Below are positions 26,585 to 34,564 of a stretch of 64,000 nucleotides of DNA, piece after piece; the first letter of the stretch is position 1; every line of letters starts with the position of its first letter. A model generated the notes under the pieces. That model was not told the DNA's origin and did no database searches. It saw nothing but the letters and a program-made list of their open reading frames with translations. This stretch comes from an uncultured Oscillospiraceae bacterium (GTDB lineage Bacteria > Bacillota > Clostridia > Oscillospirales > Oscillospiraceae): positions 1-64,000 of the forward strand of contig CANRFC010000004.1 in assembly GCA_947629795.1 (NCBI GenBank), written 5' to 3'. Position numbers and translations under genes: made by a program.

Positions 26585-29119
26585 TTATTTTTCGGGAGCC
26601 ACGGCGGCCTTCAGCTCTTCCCAGGCCTCAGCGTCATCGGAGGCCTTGAAGACCACGGTGGTGCCGTCGGCCATCTTCTCGTAGAGCGCATTCACGCTCT
26701 CCCGGATGGACTGGGGAGCCAGATCCCGGAACTGCTCGTTGTCGGCAAAGCCCACATAGCCCTCAGCCAGTCCCACAGTGGGATAGGTGCCGCCGGGGAA
26801 CTTGCCGTCCACCAGGGCCCGGAAGGCGTCCTCGATGGCGGCGGCGGAGTTGGCGTAGAAGGAGGTGACGATGGCGGCCTTCTCCTTCTCATCGCTGACG
26901 GTGAGGGTCTGGTCGCAGTCCACGCCCAGGGCGTAGCGATCAGCCTGGGCGGCGGCGGTAAAGACGCCCTTGCCGGCGCCGCCGGCCACCTGCCAGATCA
27001 CGTCCACCCCGTCGTCATACATGGCCTTGGCCTTCTCGGCGGCCACAGGGGCCATCTCGGCCACGAAATCGCCCACATAGTCCAGGTAGACGGTGACGCC
27101 GTTGTCCTTGCAGACCTGGCAGAAGCTGCCCACGTAGTCGTTCATGCCGGGGACGTCCATGCCCACCAGCACGCCCACCTTCTTTTCGGCGTTGGACCTC
27201 ACCATGCTGCTGGTGGTGATCTGGCTGGCGATGTAGCCGGCCAGGTAGCCCAGGTCCTCGTTCTTGTAGATCACGCCGTACACGTTCTCATAGCTGTTGT
27301 TCTCCAGCTCGGTGCCGTCCAGGTGCTGGAGGTCGAAGCTGAAGAACTTCTGGTCGGGATAGGTCTTGGCGGCCAGGAGCATGGCGGGGGTGCACTCGGC
27401 GCCGCCGGTGATGATCAGGTCGTACTTGCCGCTTTCAGCGGCGTCCAGGAAGAAGTCCTTGAAGGCGTTCAACTCCTCCTCGGCGGAGGGCATGCCGTTG
27501 GCGCCGGCCACCGTACCCATGGCCTTGATCTCGGTCTTGGTGCCGGGGAACTTCTCCTCCAGGGCCTTGGCGCCGTTGGCGCCGGCCTCGAAGTAGCTGC
27601 CGTCATTGGGGTTGGGCACCAGGACCAGCACGTTCCGCTCCACGGCGGTGCACAGGTTGGCGGTGAAGAACTCCACGGCCTTGCCCTCCACCACGGCGGT
27701 GACCTCGGGCTGGTCGGAGTAGAAGCCGTAGCCGTGGTCGGCGCCGGGGACGATGACCTCCTGGGCGCCGGCGAAGGTGGCCACGGTGAGCTTGTTGGTG
27801 GCGTCATCCACCACGGTGTCCAGGTCGCCGTGGACCACGATCATGGGTCCGGTGTACTTGTCGGCGTCCTTCAGGGGATCGATCATCATGTCCTCGAACC
27901 ACTCGGCGGACAGGGACAGGGTCTGACCGTACTGGGTGGTGTAGTCGAAGGAGCCGGTCTCCTTGGCCTGCTTCTCGGCGTCGGCCTGGGTGGTGCCCTC
28001 GGGCAGCAGCCCGGCGATGCACACCTCACCTGGGGTGGACACGCCGGAGAGGATGTACACGGCGGAGTAGGGGTTGTCCTCGGCGGTGACCAGCTCCATG
28101 GCGATGCGGCCGCCCATGGAGTAGCCCAGGATGCCCACGTGGTCGGGATCCACGTCGTAGTTGGCCTCCAGATAGGCCAGGCCGGCGGTGACGTCGGACT
28201 TCATGTTCCGCAGGGTGTTCTCGGTAAAGGGCTCGGTGGACTCACCGCAGCCGGGGAAGTCCATGCGGATGGTGGCGATGCCGGCAGCGGCCAGGGCGCG
28301 GGCAACACCGGGGAAGCCCACGTTCTCATCCTTGCTGCCGCCGTGGCCGTGGGCCATGACGACGGCGGGGACCTTGCCCTTCGCCCCGGCGGGCATGGTG
28401 ACCACGGCGGGAACGGTGCGGCCGTCGTTCTCATAGGTCACGGCGGTCTCCACATAGGGGGTGAGGCCGCTGTCAAAACGCATGAGCACGGTGGCCAGCT
28501 CGGCACGGGTGAGGGTGGCGTTGGGGCGGTACTCCACGGAGTCCACGCTCTCATAGCCCCGGATCATCCCGGTCCGGAGGGCCCAGCAGAAGTCCTCCGC
28601 GGCCCAGGCAGGGACATAGTAGTCCTCCCGGAGGATCACGGGGTCGGCGGCGTTTTCCTCCACCACAGGCAGCTCGGCGCCCTTCATCTGGGCGTACCGG
28701 TGGAGGACGGCCACCATCTCGGCCCGGGTCATGGCCCGGTCGCCGCAGAAGGCCCCGGTCTCGTCCCCCTTGGCGAGCTGGGTGGCGCCGGCCCAGTTGG
28801 CGGCGGCGTCATACCACTTGCCCTGGGTGTCGGGGAAGGGGATGCTGGTGGTGGCCAGCTCGGGCTTCTCCATGTTGTAGAGGGTCTGGAAGACCTCGGC
28901 GCGGGTGACGGTCTTCTGGGGCTCAAAGCCCTTGTCGGTGCCGGTCATGATGCCCTTTTCCATCACATAGGCCTGGGCCTCGGCGTACCAGGGCTCCTCT
29001 ACCCGGGCGCCGTCGGCGGGGGTCCAGCCGGCGGGCTTTTCGTCGGCCAGGGCAGGGACTGCCAGGGAGGCAGCCAGTGCCAGGGAGAGGATCAGGGAGA
29101 TCGACTTTTTCCAGTTCAT
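26585..29119 (-). CDS. SLH protein fusing an alpha/beta hydrolase to a BMP-type binding domain
   Basis: An 844-residue secreted protein of unusual build. Residues 1-26 are a signal peptide and 40-215 SLH repeats. Residues 225-490 form an alpha/beta hydrolase with 'AHGHGGSKD' (oxyanion region), nucleophile Ser334 in 'GYSMGG', Asp434 in 'HGDLDTVVD' and His462 in 'GADHGYG'. Residues 495-835 match the BMP/Med family of substrate-binding proteins that feed nucleoside ABC importers: 'NVYGVIYKNEDLGYLAGYIASQ', 'KVGVLVGMDVPGMNDY', 'DVIWQVAGGAGKGVF'. No permease or ATPase for it is nearby. I chose the ATG at 29119 from the signal peptide and AAAGGTG upstream. I infer a wall-anchored esterase that also binds a nucleoside-like ligand. 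Confidence 0.88.
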   Translation of the reverse strand: MNWKKSISLILSLALAASLAVPALADEKPAGWTPADGARVEEPWYAEAQAYVMEKGIMTGTDKGFEPQKTVTRAEVFQTLYNMEKPELATTSIPFPDTQGKWYDAAANWAGATQLAKGDETGAFCGDRAMTRAEMVAVLHRYAQMKGAELPVVEENAADPVILREDYYVPAWAAEDFCWALRTGMIRGYESVDSVEYRPNATLTRAELATVLMRFDSGLTPYVETAVTYENDGRTVPAVVTMPAGAKGKVPAVVMAHGHGGSKDENVGFPGVARALAAAGIATIRMDFPGCGESTEPFTENTLRNMKSDVTAGLAYLEANYDVDPDHVGILGYSMGGRIAMELVTAEDNPYSAVYILSGVSTPGEVCIAGLLPEGTTQADAEKQAKETGSFDYTTQYGQTLSLSAEWFEDMMIDPLKDADKYTGPMIVVHGDLDTVVDDATNKLTVATFAGAQEVIVPGADHGYGFYSDQPEVTAVVEGKAVEFFTANLCTAVERNVLVLVPNPNDGSYFEAGANGAKALEEKFPGTKTEIKAMGTVAGANGMPSAEEELNAFKDFFLDAAESGKYDLIITGGAECTPAMLLAAKTYPDQKFFSFDLQHLDGTELENNSYENVYGVIYKNEDLGYLAGYIASQITTSSMVRSNAEKKVGVLVGMDVPGMNDYVGSFCQVCKDNGVTVYLDYVGDFVAEMAPVAAEKAKAMYDDGVDVIWQVAGGAGKGVFTAAAQADRYALGVDCDQTLTVSDEKEKAAIVTSFYANSAAAIEDAFRALVDGKFPGGTYPTVGLAEGYVGFADNEQFRDLAPQSIRESVNALYEKMADGTTVVFKASDDAEAWEELKAAVAPEK

Positions 29120-29175
29120 TTCCACGATCACCTTTCTCTTTCGTTTTTCGTTTCCCCTCAGGGGGATGGGATTTA

Positions 29176-29204
29176 ATTCTATCACGGTTTGAAATAAATG
29201 GCAA
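29176..29204 (-). promoter_or_regulatory. Promoter of SLH-hydrolase-BMP gene
   Basis: On the minus strand, TTGCCA (29199-29204), 17 bp, TAGAAT (29176-29181), with the CAAACCGTGA spacer element seen in its paralogous promoter. Confidence 0.75.
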
Positions 29205-29269
29205 TTCCCATTTCCACGGAAAAGGGCCTTTTTTCCGCGGTTTTTCCCACTTTTCCCGTCAGAATGAAC

Positions 29270-29296
29270 AATGCCCCGCCAAGGCGGCGGGGCATT
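29270..29296 (-). terminator. Hairpin after chromate transporter genes
   Basis: A perfect 11-bp stem AATGCCCCGCC (29270-29280) / GGCGGGGCATT (29286-29296) lies just after the stop. It lacks a strong U-tract. Confidence 0.55.
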
Positions 29297-29313
29297 GCGC
29301 TGTTCTGTACGCT

Positions 29314-29916
29314 TCAGAGCCGGAAGAGGATACCCACCGCGGCGGCGATGGCGATGTAGAGGATGGGGTGCAGGTCCTTGAGTTTGGGAACGTGAAGGCA
29401 GGCAAAGACCGCCGCCGCGATGGCGATGGCCGGCCAGTAGGGCACGGTGGCGTCCATGCTGGCAGCGGGCTGGGGGACGGTCTGGAACAGGGCGATCACC
29501 GCCACGCTGAGCCCCGCCGCCGTGATGAGCCCCACCGAGGCGGGCCGCAGGCCGGTGAAGACGGCGTCCACCACCTTGGAGTCCCGGAATTTCTTCAAAA
29601 AGCCGGCCACGATGAGGATGACGATGATGGAGGGGGCCACCAGGCCCAAAACTCCCACCACGGCGCCCAGGATCCCTCCCACGGGGCCCAGGCCCCCCTG
29701 GTCCATGCCGCAGCGGAAGCCCACGTAAGTGGACATGTTCACCCCCACGGGGCCGGGGGTGGACTCGCTGACAGCAATCATGTCCGCCAGGTCGGCGGCG
29801 GAGAACCAGCCGGTGCGCACTCCCAGGTCCTGGAGGAAGGGGAGGGTGGCCAGGCCGCCTCCCACCGAGAAGAGGCCCACCTTAAAGAACTCATAGAAGA
29901 GCTGGAGATAGATCAT
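29314..29916 (-). CDS. Chromate transporter, second subunit
   Basis: A 200-residue multi-pass membrane protein of the CHR family with the N-terminal 'YEFFKVGLFSVGGGLATLPFLQD' and 'SESTPGPVGVNMSTYVGFR' motifs. Short CHR proteins work as pairs, each being half of the long ChrA. Here the ATG overlaps the stop of the first half by four bases (ATGA), so the pair is translationally coupled. The family is linked to chromate or sulfate export; the true substrate in a gut anaerobe is uncertain. Confidence 0.92.
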   Translation of the reverse strand: MIYLQLFYEFFKVGLFSVGGGLATLPFLQDLGVRTGWFSAADLADMIAVSESTPGPVGVNMSTYVGFRCGMDQGGLGPVGGILGAVVGVLGLVAPSIIVILIVAGFLKKFRDSKVVDAVFTGLRPASVGLITAAGLSVAVIALFQTVPQPAASMDATVPYWPAIAIAAAVFACLHVPKLKDLHPILYIAIAAAVGILFRL

Positions 29917-30509
29917 TTCCGGAACCCTCCCTTCCCGGCCTTGACACACAGCCCGGCCACGCCGGAGAGGACCACCAGGGTCACCGAGGAGGTGACCAGC
30001 CCCAGGAACCAGCCCAGGGGAGTGGCGCCGTCGAAGGTGAACAGGTTCCCCGCCACGGCCAGGGAGAGCACGAAGAGGTAAATGAGCACGGCGGGCAGAT
30101 CCTTCAGCGCCTTCTTCCCCAGCTTGATGACGCTGGAGGCGATGAGGGCCACCACGGCGGCCCGGATGCCGCTGAAGGCGTGCTGCACAACGGCCAGATG
30201 GGCAAAATTCTGGAGGAAGGCGGCGATGAAGGTGATGATCACCACCGAGGGGAAGACCATGCCCAGGGTGGCCACGACGCCCCCCAGGTTCCCCTTCTTC
30301 TTGGAGCCCACAAAGGTGGCGGTGTTCACGGCGATGATGCCGGGGGTGCACTGGCCGATGGCGAAGTAGTCGGTGAGCTCATCCTCATCACACCAGCCCT
30401 TGTGCTCCACCACCTCCCGCTGGAGGATGGGCAGCATGGCCATCCCCCCGCCGAAGGTGCACGCGCCCACCTTGGCAAAGGTGAGGAACAGGTCGAGATA
30501 GAGATTCAC
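29913..30509 (-). CDS. Chromate transporter, first subunit
   Basis: A 198-residue membrane protein, the first half of a split ChrA: 'LTFAKVGACTFGGGMAMLPILQREVVE', 'AIGQCTPGIIAVNTATFVG' and several hydrophobic helices. The start is a GTG at 30507-30509; the nearest ribosome-like site (AAGGAT) is 12 bases away, so the start is slightly uncertain. It follows the DMP19-like gene after 15 bp and overlaps its partner by four bases. Confidence 0.92.
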   Translation of the reverse strand: MNLYLDLFLTFAKVGACTFGGGMAMLPILQREVVEHKGWCDEDELTDYFAIGQCTPGIIAVNTATFVGSKKKGNLGGVVATLGMVFPSVVIITFIAAFLQNFAHLAVVQHAFSGIRAAVVALIASSVIKLGKKALKDLPAVLIYLFVLSLAVAGNLFTFDGATPLGWFLGLVTSSVTLVVLSGVAGLCVKAGKGGFRK

Positions 30510-30524
30510 AGGAAGATCACATCC

Positions 30525-31031
30525 TTACGAAAAATCGTCCCGGTGGTCCCGGGCATAGGTGACATACAGGGCCTGAAGGCTTCCGTCAGGCCCGGCGTAG
30601 AATTCGTCGTCCAGTTCCCCCACGTCGGCGTCGAAGGTGTCCGGAACCTCCAGCAGAACATCATTCCGCACGGCAATGTCCCGGGGATATCCGTCACAGG
30701 GAAGAAGGGCGATGAACCGGCGGAGCAGCGCCGCCGTCCCCGGCGCGCCGACGGCCTCCAGGGCGTCTATCGTTTCGGGCCCCCACTGTCCGCTGGGATT
30801 GTAAAAGAAGGCGGAAAATCCGCCGTTATTCACTTCCCCATCCAGGGCATGACAGAGGTAAAACACCCGGGCCTCCGGGGAAACGGCGTCCAGATCCTTG
30901 CCAAACCCCGTCTGATCCCAGAGGGCAGAGGAAAGTGCGGTAACAAAATCGGTGTCATCCTCCAGGGCGAAGATCTCGTCCATATCCCGCATGGCCATCA
31001 GCTGTTCCAGGCTGTTCCTTTCATCCGGCAT
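30525..31031 (-). CDS. DMP19/DUF4375-like protein
   Basis: A 168-residue soluble, acidic protein. The segment 'ARVFYLCHALDGEVNNGGFSAFFYNPSGQWGPETIDALEAVGA' is the signature of the DMP19/DUF4375 family, named after a Neisseria DNA-mimic protein. Most members, including this one, have no tested function. An excellent GGAGGAGGGA site precedes the ATG. It lies between nadE and the chromate transporter pair on the same strand and may share their transcript. Confidence 0.82.
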   Translation of the reverse strand: MPDERNSLEQLMAMRDMDEIFALEDDTDFVTALSSALWDQTGFGKDLDAVSPEARVFYLCHALDGEVNNGGFSAFFYNPSGQWGPETIDALEAVGAPGTAALLRRFIALLPCDGYPRDIAVRNDVLLEVPDTFDADVGELDDEFYAGPDGSLQALYVTYARDHRDDFS

Positions 31032-31097
31032 GGGGGTCCCTCCTCCGGGGCGTATTGATGCCGGGGCTCTTCTGTTGGAGCCCGGCCGCCCACGTTC

Positions 31098-33035
31098 TCA
31101 CAGATTTTCCAGTTCCTCCAGCCACAGGGCGGCCACCGCGTCGGACGGCATCCGCCAGTCGCCACGGGGGGAGAGGGTCACCGAGCCCACCTTGGGCCCG
31201 TCGGGGAGGCAGGAGCGCTTGAACTGCTGGGCAAAGAACCGGCGGTAGAAGTTCTTCAGCCACTTCAGGATGGTCTCCCGGTCATAGGCCCCGGCAAAGG
31301 CGTACTGGGCCAGCCGGAAGATCTTTTTGGGCGGGAAGGCCCACCGCAGGGCGTAGTAGAGGAAGAAGTCGTGGAGCTCGTAGGGGCCCACCAGGTCCTC
31401 AGTCCTCTGGGCGATCTCCCCGTCCTTGGGGGGGAGCAGCTCGGGGGACACGGGGGTGTCCAGGATATCCCGCAGGACGCCGGAGAGGACGGGGTCGGCG
31501 CCGGTTTCGGCGGCGTAGGAGACCAGATGGCGCACCAGCGTTTTGGGGATGGAGGCGTTGACGCCGTACATGCTCATGTGGTCCCCGTTGTAGGTGGCCC
31601 AGCCCAGGGCCAGCTCACTGAGGTCCCCGGTGCCGATGACCATGCCCCCCCGCTGGTTGGCCAGGTCCATGAGGACCTGGGTGCGCTCCCGGGCCTGGGC
31701 GTTTTCAAAGGTCACGTCGTGGTCGTCCATGGACTGGCCGATGTCTGCGAAGTGCTGCTCCACGGCCTTTCCGATGTCCACCGTCTGGAGCCCGGTGCCC
31801 AGGCTCTCGGCCAGCTTCACCGCGTTGGACTTGGTCCGCGCCGTGGTGCCGAAGCAGGGCATGGTGACGGCCAGGATATCCCCCCGGTCCCAGCCCAGCA
31901 GGTCATAGGCCCGGGCGGTGATGAGCAGGGCCAGGGTGGAGTCCAGGCCCCCGGAGAGGCCGATGACGGCACACTTGGCGTGGGTGTGTTCCAGCCGTCT
32001 TTTCAGTCCCAGGGCGGCGATGGTCAGGATCTCCTCGCACCGCTCCCCCCGCTCGGCGTTGTCCTCCGGAATGAAGGGCGCGTCGGAGACGGGCCGGGTC
32101 AGGGCCGTCTTCTCCCGGGCCAGGGAAAAGCTCACCCAGCCCACCCCGATGGCATGGACCTTCTCCATGGGCGTGGCCTCGGGGGCGGTAAAGGTGTTCA
32201 TCCGCCGCCGCTCGTAGGCCAGCTTTTCCACGTCGATCTCGGAAACGGTGAGCCCGGTGGCGAACTTTCTCTCCGCCAGGAGGGTCCCGTTCTCGGCGAT
32301 CAGGTCGTGGCCGGCAAAGACCAGGTCGGTGGTGGACTCCCCCTCCCCGGCGTCGGCGTAGACATAGCCGCAGACCCGCCGGGCGGACTGGCCGGTGACA
32401 AGCCGGCGGCGGTAATCGGCCTTGCCCACCACCTCGTCAGAGGCGGACAGGTTCAGGATGAGGACGGCGCCCGCCCTGGCCAGGGTGGTGGAGGGGGGCT
32501 CCGGGGCCCACAGGTCCTCGCACAGCTCCACGCCGATGACCAGGTCCGGCATGGTCTCGCAGGCAAATACGGCATTGGGGCTCATCCACACCCGCTGGGA
32601 GCACAGCTCCACCGTGGCGTCCAGTTCCTTGCCCGAGGCAAACCAGCGGCCCTCGTAGAACTCCCCGTAGTTGGGGATATAGGTCTTGGGGATCAGGCCC
32701 AGGATCTCTCCCTTCAGTATAACAGCGGCGCAATTATACATTTTGTTGTCCCATTTGTTCACCACCGGCAGACCCACGGCGGTGAGGAGGTCCAGCTCCC
32801 TGGTCTCCTCCAGGATGGCGGCCAGCCCCGCCTCGGCCCCCCGGAGCAGGGTGGGCTGGAGGAACAGGTCGGCGCAGGTGTACCCCGTCAGACACAGCTC
32901 GGGCAGGCAGAGGACCTTGACCCCCTCCGCCGCCGCTTCCTTCATCAGGCTGATGATCTGCCCGGCATTGTAGGCGCAGTCGGCCACCCGGATCCTGGGG
33001 GTTCCGGCAGCCACTTTGATGAATCCATCCTTCAC
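31098..33035 (-). CDS. nadE: Glutamine-dependent NAD(+) synthase
   Basis: This enzyme makes NAD from nicotinic acid adenine dinucleotide, taking ammonia from glutamine. The 645-residue protein has the nitrilase-type glutaminase domain with the Glu-Lys-Cys triad in 'LCLPELCLTGYTC', 'GLIPKTYIPNYGEFYE' and 'IGVELCEDLW', then the synthetase domain with the P-loop 'VIGLSGGLDSTLALLI' and 'GTGDLSELALGW'. The start is a GTG at 33033-33035 with GAGGAGGG before it. A good promoter lies at 33074-33102. Confidence 0.97.
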   Translation of the reverse strand: MKDGFIKVAAGTPRIRVADCAYNAGQIISLMKEAAAEGVKVLCLPELCLTGYTCADLFLQPTLLRGAEAGLAAILEETRELDLLTAVGLPVVNKWDNKMYNCAAVILKGEILGLIPKTYIPNYGEFYEGRWFASGKELDATVELCSQRVWMSPNAVFACETMPDLVIGVELCEDLWAPEPPSTTLARAGAVLILNLSASDEVVGKADYRRRLVTGQSARRVCGYVYADAGEGESTTDLVFAGHDLIAENGTLLAERKFATGLTVSEIDVEKLAYERRRMNTFTAPEATPMEKVHAIGVGWVSFSLAREKTALTRPVSDAPFIPEDNAERGERCEEILTIAALGLKRRLEHTHAKCAVIGLSGGLDSTLALLITARAYDLLGWDRGDILAVTMPCFGTTARTKSNAVKLAESLGTGLQTVDIGKAVEQHFADIGQSMDDHDVTFENAQARERTQVLMDLANQRGGMVIGTGDLSELALGWATYNGDHMSMYGVNASIPKTLVRHLVSYAAETGADPVLSGVLRDILDTPVSPELLPPKDGEIAQRTEDLVGPYELHDFFLYYALRWAFPPKKIFRLAQYAFAGAYDRETILKWLKNFYRRFFAQQFKRSCLPDGPKVGSVTLSPRGDWRMPSDAVAALWLEELENL

Positions 33036-33073
33036 GGACGATCCCTCCTCTTTCTGTCTTTCCGATGGATGCT

Positions 33074-33102
33074 ATTGTAACCTTATTTTGAAAAAAACGC
33101 AA
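33074..33102 (-). promoter_or_regulatory. nadE promoter
   Basis: On the minus strand, TTGCGT (33097-33102), 17 bp, TACAAT (33074-33079), about 40 bp before the GTG start. Confidence 0.7.
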
Positions 33103-33165
33103 GGGGCATACGGGCACATCCCGGCGCATAGGATGGCACCAGGACACAAAAGGAGCGTGAGGCAG

Positions 33166-33768
33166 ATGGAGACAGGCAGGAACCGGGCGTCCCTCATCGG
33201 GCGGGCCGGGGGAGGACCCCGCTATTCCCACACCAACCACGAGGTGGACTACTTTCTCTTCCCCCTGGAGGTGGAGCGGCTGAGCGGGACAGTGGACCGA
33301 TTGAACGTGGTGGCCCCCCGGGGCCTTTTGGAGCGCTGCCCGGTCAGGGAGGGAGAGGAATACCGCCTCACCGGGGAGGTGCGCTCCTTCAACAACCGGT
33401 CAGGGGTGGGGCCCCGGCTGGTCATCACCTTTTTCGCCCGGGAGCTGGAGCCCTCCCAGGGGGACCACGCCAACAGCCTGGAGCTCACCGGAGTGCTGTG
33501 CAAGGCCCCGGTGGTCCGCCGGACCCCCCTGGGCCGGGAGATCTGCGACCTGCTGCTGGCGGTGAACCGCCGGTACGGCCGCTCGGACTACTTACCCTGC
33601 ATCGCCTGGGGCTCCCTGGCCCGGTCCTGCGGGGAGCTGGCGGTGGGGGACACGGTCCACATGACCGGGCGGCTCCAGAGCCGGAACTACCGGAAGGTGG
33701 AGGACGGCCGGGAGACCGAGCGCACCGCCTTCGAGGTCTCGGTGATGACCCTGGAGAGCGGGGAGTGA
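33166..33768 (+). CDS. Single-stranded DNA-binding-like protein with two OB folds
   Basis: A 200-residue protein with two OB-fold-like halves. The first (about 22-105) contains 'DYFLFPLEVERLSGTVDRLNVVAPR' and 'YRLTGEVRSFNNR'. The second (about 108-198) looks like an SSB domain: 'NSLELTGVLCKAPVVRRTPLGREICDLLLAVNRRYGRSDYLPCIAWGSLA' and 'GDTVHMTGRLQSRNYRK'. It lacks the acidic C-terminal tail of the replicative SSB, so it is probably an accessory protein. The ATG at 33166 is chosen from AAAGGAG upstream. It diverges from nadE and ends at a strong terminator. Confidence 0.85.
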   Translation: METGRNRASLIGRAGGGPRYSHTNHEVDYFLFPLEVERLSGTVDRLNVVAPRGLLERCPVREGEEYRLTGEVRSFNNRSGVGPRLVITFFARELEPSQGDHANSLELTGVLCKAPVVRRTPLGREICDLLLAVNRRYGRSDYLPCIAWGSLARSCGELAVGDTVHMTGRLQSRNYRKVEDGRETERTAFEVSVMTLESGE

Positions 33769-33798
33769 AAAGGGCCCCCGGCCTTCAGCCCGCCCCAG

Positions 33799-33845
33799 AA
33801 ACAGCAGAGGTCCATGACGGAAGTCATGGGCCTCTGCTGTTTTTC
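33799..33845. terminator. Bidirectional terminator
   Basis: A long stem (AACAGCAGAGG..CATGAC / GTCATG..CCTCTGCTGT, 33800-33840, with mispaired bases after the first 11) followed by TTTTT. It lies between the convergent SSB-like and lipoprotein genes. Confidence 0.85.
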
Positions 33846-34556
33846 TCATTCGCTGTCGATGCCGTCGCTGCCGCTGCCGTGGTAGTCGATGATGGCGTCG
33901 TTGAGCCGGGTGAAGTCCTCGGCGGGGATGGCATAGTAGCCGTTCTCGTTCTTCTCCAGCCTGACGGTCACCGAGACCTCGTCCTGGTTGCCGGTCTCGG
34001 GCAGCTTGTCCCGGTAGAGCTTGAGGAGCATTTCGGCATATTCCCGGTCCGCCGCCTCGTACTCCTCCGCGTCCATGGCGTTGAGCTTCTCCACGGGGTA
34101 CTTCTCTCCGAAGGCCTTGTACGCCTCCTGGGTGGCCTCGTCGCCCTCCACCTGCTGGACGATGTCGATGGGCCGGATCTTCACCTCCACCGAGTAGGAG
34201 CCGTCCTCCTGCTCCGCCGCCGGCTCCACCTGGAACTCGGTGTGCTGGTAGATCTCCTTATAGAGCCCGGCCAGGTCCTCCCGCAGCTCGTCGGTGGGGT
34301 ACTGGATGGAGTAGACGGCGATGAAATAGGCCGCCTCCTGGTCCAGTCCATTCTCATAGGCCTGCTGGGCCTGCTCCTCGCTGATGCCCACCATGTCCAG
34401 ATACTCCGGGTCGAACTGCCCCAGGTAGAGCTCGTTGAGCACCCCCGTGACATAGGCGTCGGCCTTAAACTCCCCGGTCCCGGCGGGAGCGGAGCAGGCC
34501 GTCAGGCTCAGGAGCAGAGCCAGGGCGGCCGCCCCTGTTCTGATACCCCTTCTCAT
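33846..34556 (-). CDS. Secreted lipoprotein, paralogue of the one at 5.4 kb
   Basis: A 236-residue lipoprotein with lipobox 'LTAC' near residue 21. It shares the layout of the protein at 5440-6168: an acidic helical body, 'VEVKIRPIDIVQQVEGD' in the middle and 'LNDAIIDYHG' near the end. The function is not recognised. The ATG at 34556 lies eight bases after the stop of the dipeptidase gene; a GTG at 34574 inside that gene is an alternative start. It is the third gene of the regulator-dipeptidase-lipoprotein operon, so it may be made together with the peptidase. Confidence 0.82.
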   Translation of the reverse strand: MRRGIRTGAAALALLLSLTACSAPAGTGEFKADAYVTGVLNELYLGQFDPEYLDMVGISEEQAQQAYENGLDQEAAYFIAVYSIQYPTDELREDLAGLYKEIYQHTEFQVEPAAEQEDGSYSVEVKIRPIDIVQQVEGDEATQEAYKAFGEKYPVEKLNAMDAEEYEAADREYAEMLLKLYRDKLPETGNQDEVSVTVRLEKNENGYYAIPAEDFTRLNDAIIDYHGSGSDGIDSE

Positions 34557-34564
34557 GGCAGACC

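Noticed and set aside
25616-29176. Open frame of 1186 codons on the + strand opposite the SLH genes
   Set aside because: It spans two real minus-strand genes and their promoters and is dominated by Gly, His, Val and Leu, the usual antisense pattern in high-GC DNA.
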